A stretch of DNA of 64,000 nucleotides from Actinoallomurus spadix (GTDB lineage Bacteria; Actinomycetota; Actinomycetes; Streptosporangiales; Streptosporangiaceae), in assembly GCF_024055725.1 (NCBI RefSeq), contig NZ_JAMXMX010000030.1:19190-83189 (forward strand), in the 5' to 3' direction. The notes under the pieces are model-generated. The model worked only from the letters and a program-made list of their open reading frames with translations. It was not told where the DNA came from and did not search any database. Within the stretch, counting starts at the first letter, position 1; every line of letters begins with the position of its first letter. Positions 16,563-26,437 of the stretch are shown one piece after another. A program made the position numbers and the translations under genes.

Positions 16563-17381
16563 ATGCCGGAGGGCCCGGCGCCGGCCCCAGTGACCCAGCG
16601 CCTGCGCGTGCGGTACGCCAAGCGCGGCAGGATGCGGTTCACCAGCCACCGAGACATCTCCCGGGCCGTGGAACGCGCCGTACGGCGTGCCGGGATCCCG
16701 GTGGCCTTCAGCGCCGGATTCTCTCCGCACCCGAAGATCTCCTACACGGGTGCGGCGGCAACCGGGGTCGCCAGTGAGGCGGAGTATCTCGAGATCGGGC
16801 TCACCGCCCACCGCGATCCGGAGCAGGTCCGGGCCGCCCTCGACGCAGTACTGCCCGACGGGCTCGACATTCTCGAGGTCGTCGAGGCGGGGGCCGGGGC
16901 GCTGGCGGACCGCCTGGAGGCATCGCGGTGGCTCGTGCGCCTCGACGGCGTCGCCCCCGACGTCGCCGACGCGGCCGTCCGTGCGTTCACGGCGGCCGAT
17001 GAGATCGAGGTCGAGCGCCTCACGAAGAAGGGACGCCGGCGTTTTGACGCTCGCGCCGCGGTCATCGCGTGCGAGGTCGACCGGCGTGCCACCCAGGACG
17101 CGGATGCCGACTGTGCCATACTTCGAATGGTTGTTCGGCACACGACACCCGCTGTTCGACCGGACGACGTCCTCACCGGCCTTCGTCAGGTGGCCGACCT
17201 CGCGCCGCCGTCACCGCCCATGGTGACGCGGCTGGCGCAGGGGCCGCTCGACGATTCCACCGGTGAGCTCACCGACCCGCTGGCCTCCGACCGGCAGACC
17301 GCACCGGCAGGCGATGACGCCGCCGCGAGCGCGGACGCCGTACGAGCAGCGGCGCCGGACGCCGTCGGCGCCCAGTCGTAA
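16563..17381 (+). CDS. TIGR03936 (DUF2344) radical SAM-associated protein
   Basis: A 272-residue protein with the family hallmarks LRVRYAKRGRMRFTSHRD near the start and PVAFSAGFSPHPKISY at about residues 46-61, followed by the DUF2344 body. The C-terminal 50 residues are low-complexity Ala/Asp-rich. It has no cysteine cluster and is thought to act with the TIGR03960 radical SAM protein encoded upstream; in other genomes the two can be fused. It precedes the RNase E/G gene by 166 bases, which show no gene. Confidence 0.88.
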   Translation: MPEGPAPAPVTQRLRVRYAKRGRMRFTSHRDISRAVERAVRRAGIPVAFSAGFSPHPKISYTGAAATGVASEAEYLEIGLTAHRDPEQVRAALDAVLPDGLDILEVVEAGAGALADRLEASRWLVRLDGVAPDVADAAVRAFTAADEIEVERLTKKGRRRFDARAAVIACEVDRRATQDADADCAILRMVVRHTTPAVRPDDVLTGLRQVADLAPPSPPMVTRLAQGPLDDSTGELTDPLASDRQTAPAGDDAAASADAVRAAAPDAVGAQS

Positions 17382-17547
17382 ACGGATTCGTGCGGCGCAT
17401 GGATCCTCGGGGACGGCCGGGCGCACCCCTGATGACTTTGTCGGCACGGTCCACCAGGGCCATGCCGGCGACAACGACAAACGAAGAGTTCCTGTGCGGC
17501 GCACCCCTCGCGGGTCGCGCCCGGGAGCCTGACGGGAGACAGCCCGC

Positions 17548-20250
17548 ATGCTTGACAAGGAGTTCGGTGACGCCGCCGGCGGCACCGGAGACAACATCCT
17601 CGAAACCGGTGAACAGCCCAAGAAGACCACCCGCCCGCGGCGCGCGAGCCGCCCGGCGGGCCCTCCGCCGGAGCCTGAGGAGGTCGCCGGCCCGCGGCCG
17701 GTGACCCGGTCCGCGGCTGCGGCCGCGGAGGCCACGCCGCCGGGGGCGAGCGACGCCGCGTCCGGCGGCACCCCGGGCGACGCCGCGACCGGCGCGCAGG
17801 GCGGGGACGCCCCGGGCACCAAGGACGAGGGCGCCGCGAGCGCGCCCGCCAAGACCACCCGGGCCCGCCGGACCCGTAAGGCCGCCGCCGCGCCGGAGCC
17901 CGCGCCCGAGCCGTCGGCGCAGGGCGCGCCGGAGCCGTTCGCGCCGCCTGCGCCGGAGCCGGTGGCTCCGGCCGGGGCCGTGACCAGGCCCGCCGGGCCG
18001 CCGCCCGCCGTGCCCGAGGCCGCGTTCCAGCCGCCGATGCCGGTCTTCCAGCCGCCGCAGCTGCCCGAGGAGGAGGCGGCGCCGCGGTCGCGGTCCCGCG
18101 CCGAGGCGCAGCCGAAGGCCGAGGCGAAGGCCAAGACGGACGTGAAGGCCAAGGCCGACGTCAAGGCCAAGGCCGATGTCAAGGTCGAGGCCCCGCCGGC
18201 TCCGGAGGAGCCGGAGGACGAGCAGGACGAGGACGAGGACGGCACGGACCGGTCCGGGCGCCGGCGCCGCCGCCGGGGCGGCCGGGGCCGGGGCAAGGCG
18301 CGTGACGGCCAGGAGGCCGAGGACCGGACCGAGGACGAGGCCGAGGCCGGGTCGAAGCCGGCCGAGGAGGAGTCCGAACAGGACGCCGACGACGAGCAGG
18401 GCGAGGGCGGCACCCGTCGCCGTCGCCGGCGCCGCCGCCGTAGTTCCGGGGCCGACACCGAGGAGATCTCCCCCGACGACCCGCCGAACACCGTCGTCCA
18501 CGTCCGCGAGCCGCGCGTCGTCGAGGACGAGGTTCAGGCCGTCAAGGGCTCGACCCGGCTGGAGGCCAAGAAGCAGCGCCGCCGGGAGGGCCGTGAGCAG
18601 GGCCGCCGCCGCCCGCCGATCGTGACCGAGTCGGAGTTCCTGGCCCGCCGTGAGTCGGTCGAGCGCATCATGGTGATCCGCTCGGAGGGCGAGCGCACGC
18701 AGATCGGCGTGCTGGAGGACAAGGTCCTGGTCGAGCACTACGTCGACCGGTCCAGCCACCAGTCCTACATCGGCAACGTCTACCTCGGGAAGGTGCAGAA
18801 CGTCCTGCCGTCGATGGAGGCGGCGTTCGTCGACATCGGCAAGGGGCGCAACGCCGTCCTGTACGCCGGTGAGGTCAACTGGGACCTCGCGGGCCTGGAG
18901 GGCCAGCCGCGCCGTATCGAGTCGGCGCTGAAGTCCGGCCAGTCGGTGCTGGTGCAGGTCACCAAGGACCCCGTCGGGCACAAGGGCGCCCGGCTGACGA
19001 GCCAGATCTCGCTGCCCGGCCGCTACCTGGTGTACGTCCCGGACGGTTCGATGACCGGCATCAGCCGCAAGCTGCCCGACAAGGAGCGCTCGCGGCTCAA
19101 GCAGATCCTCAAGAAGATCATGCCTGAGAACGCCGGCGTGATCGTGCGCACCGCGGCGGAGGGCGCGACCGAGGATGAGCTGTCCCGCGACGTCTCCCGC
19201 CTGGCCGCGCAGTGGGAGAACATCAACCGCCAGTCGAAGACCGCGTCCGCGCCGGCGATGCTGTACGGCGAGCCGGACCTGACCATCCGCGTGGTCCGCG
19301 ACATCTTCAACGAGGACTTCACCAAGCTCGTCGTGCAGGGCGACGACGCGTGGGACATGGTGCAGGAGTACGTCGGCTACGTCGCCCCGCACCTGGCCGA
19401 CCGGCTGGAGAAGTGGGCCGACGACGAGGACGTCTTCACGTCGTACCGGATCGACGAGCAGATGGCCAAGGCGCTCGACCGCAAGGTCTGGCTGCCCAGC
19501 GGCGGCTCGCTGGTGATCGACCGGACCGAGGCGATGACGGTCGTCGACGTCAACACCGGCAAGTTCACCGGGCAGGGCGGCAACCTCGAGGAGACCGTCA
19601 CCCGGAACAACCTCGAGGCCGCCGAGGAGATCGTGCACCAGCTGCGGCTGCGTGACATCGGCGGCATCATCGTCATCGACTTCATCGACATGGTCCTCGA
19701 GAGCAACCGCGACCTGGTGCTGCGCCGGATGCTCGAGTGCCTGTCGCGGGACCGTACCAAGCACCAGGTCGCCGAGGTGACCTCGCTCGGGCTCGTCCAG
19801 ATGACCCGTAAGCGGGTCGGCGGCGGGCTGTTGGAGTCGTTCTCCGAGCCGTGCGACTGCTGCAACGGCCGGGGCATCCACGTCACCCTCTCGCCGGTCG
19901 AGCCGAAGGCGGAGAAGACCGCGTCCAGCCGCCGTAAGAAGCGCAAGGGCGAGGTCGAGAAGGCGGTCGAGGACAAGCTCGCGCGCGCCGAGCGCCGTGC
20001 GGCCCGCGCGGACGCCAAGGCCGCCGAGGCCAAGGAGACGGAGCCCGAGGCCGCGACGGCCGGCGCCGACGAGGCGGCGGAGCCCGCGTCCGGCCCTGCG
20101 GAGGCGCGTCCCGCCGAGGTTCCCGAGGCGGTCTCCGCGGGGGCCGAGGAGGCCGGGTCCGAGGCGCTCGACGCCGAGCCGTCGACCAACGGCCGCCGGC
20201 GGCGCACCCGGCGGTCCCCGCGGGCGCGGTCCGAGGCCGCGGCGGAGTGA
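17548..20250 (+). CDS. rne: Ribonuclease E/G family endoribonuclease
   Basis: A 900-residue actinobacterial RNase E/G with the catalytic core in the middle. Residues about 1-330 are a disordered Pro/Ala/charged extension that includes a Lys-Ala-Asp-Val-Lys repeat near 190-215. The S1 domain begins at YIGNVYLGKVQNVLPSMEAAFVDIG, the DNase I-like domain contains MTVVDVNTGKFTG with the catalytic Asp residues, and EPCDCCNGRG is the zinc-link. A second charged tail covers about 770-900. It processes rRNA and tRNA and turns over mRNA. The ATG at 17548 follows GGGAG; the long tails make the exact start hard to prove. Confidence 0.92.
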   Translation: MLDKEFGDAAGGTGDNILETGEQPKKTTRPRRASRPAGPPPEPEEVAGPRPVTRSAAAAAEATPPGASDAASGGTPGDAATGAQGGDAPGTKDEGAASAPAKTTRARRTRKAAAAPEPAPEPSAQGAPEPFAPPAPEPVAPAGAVTRPAGPPPAVPEAAFQPPMPVFQPPQLPEEEAAPRSRSRAEAQPKAEAKAKTDVKAKADVKAKADVKVEAPPAPEEPEDEQDEDEDGTDRSGRRRRRRGGRGRGKARDGQEAEDRTEDEAEAGSKPAEEESEQDADDEQGEGGTRRRRRRRRRSSGADTEEISPDDPPNTVVHVREPRVVEDEVQAVKGSTRLEAKKQRRREGREQGRRRPPIVTESEFLARRESVERIMVIRSEGERTQIGVLEDKVLVEHYVDRSSHQSYIGNVYLGKVQNVLPSMEAAFVDIGKGRNAVLYAGEVNWDLAGLEGQPRRIESALKSGQSVLVQVTKDPVGHKGARLTSQISLPGRYLVYVPDGSMTGISRKLPDKERSRLKQILKKIMPENAGVIVRTAAEGATEDELSRDVSRLAAQWENINRQSKTASAPAMLYGEPDLTIRVVRDIFNEDFTKLVVQGDDAWDMVQEYVGYVAPHLADRLEKWADDEDVFTSYRIDEQMAKALDRKVWLPSGGSLVIDRTEAMTVVDVNTGKFTGQGGNLEETVTRNNLEAAEEIVHQLRLRDIGGIIVIDFIDMVLESNRDLVLRRMLECLSRDRTKHQVAEVTSLGLVQMTRKRVGGGLLESFSEPCDCCNGRGIHVTLSPVEPKAEKTASSRRKKRKGEVEKAVEDKLARAERRAARADAKAAEAKETEPEAATAGADEAAEPASGPAEARPAEVPEAVSAGAEEAGSEALDAEPSTNGRRRRTRRSPRARSEAAAE

Positions 20251-20297
20251 ACGTGCGGCGCCCGGTCGTCCCGTCCGGACGGCCGGGTGCCCGCCGG

Positions 20298-20462
20298 TTC
20301 GACCTGCGGTAGGGGAATCCGGTAGTCTAGGTACCCGGCGCTTTCCCGCGCCGTTGTTAGCGCGCCTGAGGCCCCCGGTGATCCGGTGGGTGCGGGCAGC
20401 AGCTTCCAAACTGAGCTTGTTCGGTTAGTCGTGCCCGAGGCACGCAAAGGAAAGGTTCCGCG
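20298..20462 (+). promoter_or_regulatory. Promoter and structured leader of rplU-rpmA
   Basis: TTCGAC (20298-20303) and TAGTCT (20323-20328), 19 bases apart, are a reasonable vegetative promoter. The transcript would carry an untranslated leader of about 125 bases, with GC-rich inverted segments, before the ribosome binding site AAAGGAAAGG at 20446-20455. Ribosomal protein leaders often bind their own product, but no known L21 leader structure can be asserted here. Confidence 0.45.
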
Positions 20463-20777
20463 GTGTACGCGATCGTCCGTTGCGGCGGCAGGCAGGAGAA
20501 GGTGGCCGTCGACGATGTGCTCACCGTCGACAAGGTGGCCGGTGAGGTCGGCTCGACGGTGACGCTCCCGGCCGTGCTCGTCGTTGACGGCGACAACGTC
20601 GTCAGCGCGCCCGGCGAGGTGGCCAAGTACGAGGTCACCGCCGAGATCCTTGGTGCGACCAAGGGCCCGAAGATCAACATCATGCACTACCGGAACAAGA
20701 CCGGGTACAAGCGGCGCATGGGTCACCGCCAGCCGTACACCCAGGTCAAGGTCACCGGTATCAAGGCCGGAAAGTAG
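20463..20777 (+). CDS. rplU: 50S ribosomal protein L21
   Basis: 104 residues, full length for L21. It begins MYAIVRCGGRQEKVAV and contains the conserved KINIMHYRNKTGYKRRMGHRQ RNA-binding segment. The GTG start at 20463 lies 7 bases after AAAGGAAAGG. It forms an operon with rpmA, 9 bases downstream, and the two are followed by a strong terminator. Confidence 0.97.
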   Translation: MYAIVRCGGRQEKVAVDDVLTVDKVAGEVGSTVTLPAVLVVDGDNVVSAPGEVAKYEVTAEILGATKGPKINIMHYRNKTGYKRRMGHRQPYTQVKVTGIKAGK

Positions 20778-20786
20778 GTCGCAGAC

Positions 20787-21044
20787 ATGGCACACAAGAA
20801 GGGCGCGTCCTCCAGCCGTAACGGCCGCGACTCGAACGCCCAGCGTCTGGGCGTCAAGCGGTTCGGCGGGCAGGTCGTCAACGCCGGCGAGATCATCGTC
20901 CGCCAGCGCGGCACGCACTTCCACCCGGGTCCGGGCGTGGGCCGTGGCGGCGACGACACGCTGTTCGCGCTGATCCCCGGTGCGGTGGAGTTCGGCCGTT
21001 ACCGCGGCCGTCGCGCCGTGAGCATCGTCCCGCCGGCGGAGTAG
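20787..21044 (+). CDS. rpmA: 50S ribosomal protein L27
   Basis: 85 residues, full length. [20 protein letters not shown] is the flexible N-terminus that reaches towards the peptidyl-transferase centre; [20 protein letters not shown] is the conserved core. There is no N-terminal extension requiring cleavage, unlike in some Firmicutes. It is the last gene before the terminator at 21072. Confidence 0.97.
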   Translation: MAHKKGASSSRNGRDSNAQRLGVKRFGGQVVNAGEIIVRQRGTHFHPGPGVGRGGDDTLFALIPGAVEFGRYRGRRAVSIVPPAE

Positions 21045-21071
21045 GTCCGCCGACGCGACAGGTTTTTCCAG

Positions 21072-21113
21072 GACGAGGGCGGGCCGTTGATCGGTCCGCC
21101 CTCGTCGTTTTTT
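21072..21113 (+). terminator. Rho-independent terminator after rpmA
   Basis: A 14-bp stem (21072-21085 with 21093-21106, one G-T pair), a 7-base loop, and then G followed by six T residues. This is the clearest intrinsic terminator of the window and separates rplU-rpmA from obgE. Confidence 0.92.
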
Positions 21114-21129
21114 GACGGAGGGGGAGGGC

Positions 21130-22560
21130 ATGCCGGACGAGACGCCGCAGCCGGCGCCGGCGCGGCGCGGTCACAGCGGGCCGCCGGGAGCGCAGTTCAT
21201 CGACCGGGTCGTCCTGCACGTCCAGGCCGGCAACGGAGGTCACGGCTGCGCCTCCGTGCACCGGGAGAAGTTCAAGCCGCTCGGCGGGCCGGACGGCGGC
21301 AACGGCGGGCGGGGCGGTGACGTCATCCTGGAGGTCGACCCCAACACCGCCAGCCTCCTCGACTACCACCACCGGCCCAGCCGCAAGGCGACCGGCGGCA
21401 AGCAGGGCCAGGGGTCGAACAAGAACGGCGCGAACGGCGTGGACCTCGTGCTGCCGGTCCCGAACGGCACGGTCGTCAAGACCCGTGACGGCGAGGTGCT
21501 GGCCGACCTGGTCGGAGCCGGCACGCGGTTCGTCATCGCACGCGGCGGCCACGGCGGGCTGGGCAACGCCGCCCTGGCCAACGCCAAGCGCAAGGCCCCT
21601 GGGTTCGCGCTGCTCGGCGAGCCGGGCGAGGAGCTCGACGTCGTGCTGGAGCTGAAGACCGTCGCGGACGTCGCGCTGGTCGGGTTCCCGAGCGCGGGCA
21701 AGTCGTCGCTGATCGCGGCGCTGTCCGCGGCCAAGCCGAAGATCGCCGACTACCCGTTCACGACGCTGACCCCGAACCTCGGCGTGGTCAGCGCCGGTGA
21801 GGTCGTCTACACGGTCGCGGACGTGCCGGGCCTGATCGAGGGCGCCAGCGAGGGCAAGGGCCTCGGCCTGCAGTTCCTGCGCCACATCGAACGGGCCTCC
21901 ACACTCGTCCACGTCCTCGACTGCGCCACCCTCGAACCGGGCCGCGACCCGCTGTCGGACTTCGAGGTGATCGAGGCGGAGCTCACCGCGTACGACACCC
22001 TGGGCGACGAGCCGCTGTCGGGCCGCCCGCGCCTGGTCGTGCTCAACAAGGTCGACGTGCCCGACGCGCGGGACCTGGCCGAGCTGGTCCGCCCGGAGTT
22101 CGAGCAGCGCGGGCTGAAGGTCTTCGAGGTGTCCGCCGCGACTCACGAGGGGCTGCGCGAGCTGAGCTTCGCGATGGCCGAGATGGTGGCCGCGCACCGC
22201 GCCGCGCTGCCGGTGGAGGAGCCCACCCGGCTGGTGATCCGGCCCGCGCCCGTCGGCGGCGCCGACTTCGAGGTGCGCGCCCTCCCCGACGGGGAGTACC
22301 TCGTGACCGGCGAGAAGCCGATCCGCTGGCTGCGGCAGACCGACTTCAGCAATGACGAGGCCGTCGGTTACCTCGCCGACCGGCTCGCCCGGCTCGGCGT
22401 CGAGGAGCGCCTGGCGGAGGCGGGCGCCGAGCCGGGCGCCACGGTGTACATCGGCTCCGAGGACGAGTCGATCGTCTTCGACTGGGAGCCCGAGGTGTCG
22501 GCCGGGCCCGAGCAGGCCCTCGGCCGGCGCGGCACCGACCTGCGCCTGGAGGGCCGCTGA
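21130..22560 (+). CDS. obgE: Obg-family GTPase ObgE/CgtA
   Basis: A 476-residue GTPase with three domains. The glycine-rich Obg fold (about 15-180) has [20 protein letters not shown]. The G domain has G1 [10 protein letters not shown] near 185-194, G3 [10 protein letters not shown] and G4 NKVD. A C-terminal OCT domain (about 370-450) includes [21 protein letters not shown] 21130 directly after GGAGGGGGAGGG is preferred to an upstream TTG. Obg binds the large ribosomal subunit and links ribosome assembly to growth state. It is followed by proB and proA. Confidence 0.95.
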   Translation: MPDETPQPAPARRGHSGPPGAQFIDRVVLHVQAGNGGHGCASVHREKFKPLGGPDGGNGGRGGDVILEVDPNTASLLDYHHRPSRKATGGKQGQGSNKNGANGVDLVLPVPNGTVVKTRDGEVLADLVGAGTRFVIARGGHGGLGNAALANAKRKAPGFALLGEPGEELDVVLELKTVADVALVGFPSAGKSSLIAALSAAKPKIADYPFTTLTPNLGVVSAGEVVYTVADVPGLIEGASEGKGLGLQFLRHIERASTLVHVLDCATLEPGRDPLSDFEVIEAELTAYDTLGDEPLSGRPRLVVLNKVDVPDARDLAELVRPEFEQRGLKVFEVSAATHEGLRELSFAMAEMVAAHRAALPVEEPTRLVIRPAPVGGADFEVRALPDGEYLVTGEKPIRWLRQTDFSNDEAVGYLADRLARLGVEERLAEAGAEPGATVYIGSEDESIVFDWEPEVSAGPEQALGRRGTDLRLEGR

Positions 22561-22584
22561 TGACGGTGGAGCGGGGGCCGCGCC

Positions 22585-23733
22585 GTGCGTGAGGCGGTGA
22601 CCCGCGCGCGGCGGATCGTCGTGAAGGCGGGGTCGTCCTCGCTCACGACGCCGGACGGGTCGATCGACGCCGCGCGCATCGACGCGCTCGTCGACGTCCT
22701 GGCCGGTTGGCGCCGCGACGACGGCCGCCCGGGCGCGTCCAGGGGCCGTGAGGTCGTCTTCGTCTCGTCCGGCGCGATCGCTGCCGGGCTCGGCCCGCTG
22801 AGCCTGTCCTCCCGGCCCCACGACCTGGCGCTGCAGCAGGCGGCGGCGAGCGTGGGGCAGGGCCTGCTGGTGGCCCGCTACACGGCGTCCTTCGCGCGGT
22901 ACGGCCTGGGCGTCGGGCAGGTGCTGCTGACCGCCGACGACATGATGCGCCGCTCGCACCATCGCAACGCCCAGCGCACCCTCGAACAGCTCCTCGCCTT
23001 CGGCGTCGTGCCGATCGTCAACGAGAACGACACGGTCGCCACCGACGAGATCCGTTTCGGCGACAACGACCGGCTCGCCGCCCTCGTCGCGCATCTCATC
23101 CGCGCGGACGCGCTGGTCCTGCTGTCCGACGTGGACGCCCTCTACACCGGCGACCCGAGAGAGCCGGGCGCGCGGCGGATCACGGACGTCCGCGAGCCCG
23201 CCGACCTGGACGGCGTACGCCTCGGCGGCTCGGGACGGGTCGGCACCGGCGGCATGGTGACCAAGGTCGAGGCGGCCCGCATCGCGGGCGTCCCGGTCGT
23301 CCTGACCAACGCCGACTCGGCCGGTCCCGCGCTCGCGGGCGAGAACGTCGGCACGTACTTCCATCCGGCCGGTGTCCAGCCGTCGACGCGGCGCCTGTGG
23401 CTGGCGCACGCGACGACCGGGCAGGGGCGGCTGCGGCTGGACCCGGGCGCGGTCGAGGCCGTGGTCCGCCGCCGCAAGTCGCTGCTGCCCGCCGGCCTGA
23501 CCGGCGTGGAGGGCGACTTCAGCGCGGGCGACCCCGTGGACCTGTGCGACGACGACGGCCGGGTCGTCGCTCGCGGGCTGGTCAACTACGACGCGTCGGA
23601 GATCCCGGAGCTGATGGGCAGGTCGACGCGCTGGCTGGCGCGCGAGCTCGGCCCGGAGTACGAACGCGAGATCATCCACCGGGACGACCTGGTCGTCCTG
23701 GTCGGCGAGCAGGCGGCGACCCGCCGGTCCTAG
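22585..23733 (+). CDS. proB: Glutamate 5-kinase
   Basis: A 382-residue enzyme, full length with the C-terminal PUA domain. It phosphorylates L-glutamate in the first step of proline synthesis. Motifs seen are [10 protein letters not shown] near the start, [29 protein letters not shown] and [12 protein letters not shown] in the amino-acid kinase domain, then a PUA domain from about residue 285. The GTG start at 22585 is 24 bases after the obgE stop. It is the first part of the proBA pair and is normally feedback-inhibited by proline. Confidence 0.95.
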   Translation: MREAVTRARRIVVKAGSSSLTTPDGSIDAARIDALVDVLAGWRRDDGRPGASRGREVVFVSSGAIAAGLGPLSLSSRPHDLALQQAAASVGQGLLVARYTASFARYGLGVGQVLLTADDMMRRSHHRNAQRTLEQLLAFGVVPIVNENDTVATDEIRFGDNDRLAALVAHLIRADALVLLSDVDALYTGDPREPGARRITDVREPADLDGVRLGGSGRVGTGGMVTKVEAARIAGVPVVLTNADSAGPALAGENVGTYFHPAGVQPSTRRLWLAHATTGQGRLRLDPGAVEAVVRRRKSLLPAGLTGVEGDFSAGDPVDLCDDDGRVVARGLVNYDASEIPELMGRSTRWLARELGPEYEREIIHRDDLVVLVGEQAATRRS

Positions 23734-23762
23734 AGACCGGCGCGGCCAGGAGGAGGACACAG

Positions 23763-25034
23763 ATGAGCAGTCAGGAGCAGGTTCTCGAGGTGGCGCGGCG
23801 CGCCAGGCAGGCCGCCGCCGAGCTGGCCCCGCTGCCGCGCGCGGTCAAGGACGCCGCGCTGCACGCCATCGCGGACGCCCTCGTGGCCGGCTCCGCGCGG
23901 ATCGTCGAGGCCAACGCCGCCGACGTCGCCCGCGCCCGGGAGGCCGGCATCTCCGAGTACATGATCGATCGGCTGAGCCTGACCGACGAGCGGATCGCCG
24001 CGATCGCCGCCGCGGTCCGCCACGTCGCGTCCCTGCCGGACCCGGTGGGGGAGTCCGTGCGCGGCTACACCCTGCCGAACGGCCTGGAGCTGCGGCAGGT
24101 ACGGGTCCCGCTCGGCGTGGTCGGCATCATCTACGAGGGCCGCCCGAACGTCACCGTCGACGCCGCCGCGCTGACCCTCAAGAGCGGCAACGCCGTGCTG
24201 CTGCGCGGCTCGTCCTCGGCGTACGACTCCAACACCGCGCTGGTCGAGGTCATGCGCGCGGCGCTCGCCGACGCGGGCGGGGTGCCGGCCGACGCGATCC
24301 AGCTCGTACCCGGCCGTGACCGTGACTCCGTCAAGCACCTGATGCGGGCCCGCGGCCTGGTCGACGTGCTGATCCCGCGGGGCGGCGCGTCGCTGATCAA
24401 CTCGGTGGTCGAGGAGTCGACGGTGCCGGTCATCGAGACGGGCACCGGCAACTGCCACGTGTACGTCGACGCGGCCGCCGACCTCGACATGGCCGTGGAC
24501 ATCCTGGTGAACGCCAAGACGCAGCGCCCGTCGGTGTGCAACGCCGCCGAGACGGTCCTGGTGCACCGCGACATCGCCGGGGAGTTCCTCCCGCGCGCGC
24601 TGCGGGCCCTGGGGGAGAAGGGCGTCACCGTGCACGGTGACGCCGCGGTCCGCGCGCACGCGGGTGAGGGCGCGACCGTCGTCGAGGCGACCGAGGAGGA
24701 CTGGGGGACCGAGTACCTCTCTCTCGACCTCGCCGCCGCCGTCGTCGACTCCCTCGACGACGCCGTCGCGCACATCCGGAGGTACGGCTCGGCGCACACC
24801 GAGGCGATCGTCACGACGTCGCAGTCGGCGGCCCGGCGCTTCACGGCGCTCGTCGACTCCGCCGCCGTGATGGTGAACGCCTCGACGCGGTTCACCGATG
24901 GCGAGGAGTTCGGCTTCGGCGCCGAGATCGGCATCTCCACCCAGAAGCTCCACGCTCGCGGCCCCATGGGCCTGCCCGAGCTCACCTCGACGAAGTACAT
25001 CGTCACCGGCGAGGGCCAGCTCAGGGGCGCCTGA
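23763..25034 (+). CDS. proA: Gamma-glutamyl phosphate reductase
   Basis: A 423-residue enzyme that reduces glutamyl-5-phosphate with NADPH to glutamate semialdehyde, the step after ProB. It has the aldehyde-dehydrogenase-like fold with [44 protein letters not shown] and the catalytic-cysteine segment [12 protein letters not shown]. The ATG at 23763 follows AGGAGGAGG and lies 29 bases after proB. Confidence 0.96.
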   Translation: MSSQEQVLEVARRARQAAAELAPLPRAVKDAALHAIADALVAGSARIVEANAADVARAREAGISEYMIDRLSLTDERIAAIAAAVRHVASLPDPVGESVRGYTLPNGLELRQVRVPLGVVGIIYEGRPNVTVDAAALTLKSGNAVLLRGSSSAYDSNTALVEVMRAALADAGGVPADAIQLVPGRDRDSVKHLMRARGLVDVLIPRGGASLINSVVEESTVPVIETGTGNCHVYVDAAADLDMAVDILVNAKTQRPSVCNAAETVLVHRDIAGEFLPRALRALGEKGVTVHGDAAVRAHAGEGATVVEATEEDWGTEYLSLDLAAAVVDSLDDAVAHIRRYGSAHTEAIVTTSQSAARRFTALVDSAAVMVNASTRFTDGEEFGFGAEIGISTQKLHARGPMGLPELTSTKYIVTGEGQLRGA

Positions 25035-25049
25035 CCGCCGTGGGCGACG

Positions 25050-25079
25050 CGGCCCGACCCCCGTGACGGGGCCGGGCCG
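25050..25079 (+). terminator. GC-rich hairpin after proA
   Basis: CGGCCCG and CGGGCCG with an inner CCCC/GGGG pair form a strong stem around a short loop, with one internal mismatch. There is no T tract. It begins 16 bases after the proA stop. Confidence 0.6.
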
Positions 25080-25183
25080 TGCTCGTTCACATCCCTCCCG
25101 CAGGGGAGCGCTCCGCGATCGGCGCCGCGCTGCCCGCCCTCCGCCGCGTCGCCGAGCTCGGCGAGTCCCGGAACGAACAGTGA
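25079..25183 (+). pseudogene. Possible gene remnant upstream of epoxide hydrolase
   Basis: A 34-codon frame with coding-like composition (IPPAGERSAIGAALPALRRV) that ends 8 bases before the epoxide hydrolase ATG. Its GTG start lies inside the preceding hairpin and has no ribosome binding site. It resembles the helical C-terminus of a regulator, but it is too short to assign. It may be a decayed gene end or chance. Confidence 0.2.
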
Positions 25184-25191
25184 GGACGAGC

Positions 25192-26412
25192 ATGACCGAC
25201 TTCCCCCTGACGCCGACGCCCATCCGGGTGCCCGATGACGTGCTCGCCGACCTGCGGCAGCGGCTCGCCCTCACCCGCTGGCCGGTCGACGCGGGCAACG
25301 AGGACTCCTACTACGGCGTGCGCCGCGCCTACCTGCAGGAGCTCGTCGAGTACTGGCGCGACGAGTACGACTGGCGTAAGGCCGAGGCGGCGATCAACGC
25401 GTACGAGCACTACCGCGTCGCGGTGGACGGCGTGCCGGTGCACTTCATGCGCCGGCCCGGCGCGGGACCGGACCCGACACCGCTGATCCTCACCCACGGC
25501 TGGCCCTGGACGTTCTGGCACTGGTCCAAGGTCGTCGACCCGCTCGCCGACCCGGGGGCGTACGGAGGCGACCCCGCCGAGGCGTTCGACGTGATCGTGC
25601 CCTCGTTCCCCGGGTTCGGGTTCTCCACCCCGCTGCCGGACCACCCGGACATGAACTACTGGAAGGTCGCCGACCTCTGGCACACCCTGATGACCGAGAC
25701 CCTCGGCCACGAGCGGTACGCCGCCGCCGGCTGCGACGTCGGGGCGCTGGTCACCGGGCAGCTCGGGCACAAGTACGCCGACGAGCTGTACGCCATCCAC
25801 ATCGGCTCCGGCCTGCGGCTCGACTTCTTCAACGGCGACCGGGCCTGGGACTTCAGCGGCGGCCGGCCCATCCCCGAAGGGCTGCCCGCCGACGTCCACG
25901 CTCAGGTCGTGGCCCTGGACAGGAAGTTCGCCGTCCACCTGGCCGCGCACATGCTCGACTCGAGCACTCTCTCGTACGGGCTGTCGGACTCACCCGCCGG
26001 AATGCTCGCCTGGATCCTGCGGCGCTGGATGAGCTGGAGCGACAACGGCGGCGACATCGAGACCGTCTTCGCAAAGGACGACCTGCTCACCCACGCCATG
26101 ATCTTCTGGGTGAACAACGCGATCGGCACCTCGATCCGCACGTACGCCAACAACAACCGCTACCCGTGGACCCCGTCGCACGACCGGTGGCCGGTCGTGG
26201 AGGCGCCCACCGGAATCACCTTCGTCGGGTACGAGAACCCGCCGGGCGTGACCACCGAGCAGCGGGTCCGCCACTTCCTCGACAGTGACCGTGCCGCCTG
26301 GTACAACCACGTCAACCTCACCGCCCACGACCACGGCGGCCACTTCATCCCGTGGGAGACCCCCGAGGAGTGGATCGAGGACCTGCGTCGCACCTTCCGC
26401 GACCGCCGCTGA
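25192..26412 (+). CDS. Epoxide hydrolase, alpha/beta fold with EHN domain
   Basis: A 406-residue microsomal-type epoxide hydrolase. The N-terminal EHN lid (about 1-110) contains DLRQRLALTRWP. The alpha/beta core has the oxyanion motif THGWPWTFWHW, and GCDVGALVTG supplies the nucleophilic Asp. The C-terminal HDHGGHFIPWE supplies the catalytic His, and YANNNRYPW is near the expected Tyr. It opens epoxides to diols and appears cytoplasmic. The ATG at 25192 follows GAGGACGAGC. It converges with the quinone oxidoreductase gene with 25 bases between the stops. Confidence 0.88.
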   Translation: MTDFPLTPTPIRVPDDVLADLRQRLALTRWPVDAGNEDSYYGVRRAYLQELVEYWRDEYDWRKAEAAINAYEHYRVAVDGVPVHFMRRPGAGPDPTPLILTHGWPWTFWHWSKVVDPLADPGAYGGDPAEAFDVIVPSFPGFGFSTPLPDHPDMNYWKVADLWHTLMTETLGHERYAAAGCDVGALVTGQLGHKYADELYAIHIGSGLRLDFFNGDRAWDFSGGRPIPEGLPADVHAQVVALDRKFAVHLAAHMLDSSTLSYGLSDSPAGMLAWILRRWMSWSDNGGDIETVFAKDDLLTHAMIFWVNNAIGTSIRTYANNNRYPWTPSHDRWPVVEAPTGITFVGYENPPGVTTEQRVRHFLDSDRAAWYNHVNLTAHDHGGHFIPWETPEEWIEDLRRTFRDRR

Positions 26413-26437
26413 GCCGCCGGGACGAGCGGAGCGTGGG

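Noticed and set aside
17269..20409. Minus-strand frame opposite RNase E/G
   Set aside because: The product is low complexity and the opposite strand encodes an unmistakable RNase E/G core.
20893..23760. Minus-strand frame opposite obgE and proB
   Set aside because: Shadow of two conserved housekeeping genes.
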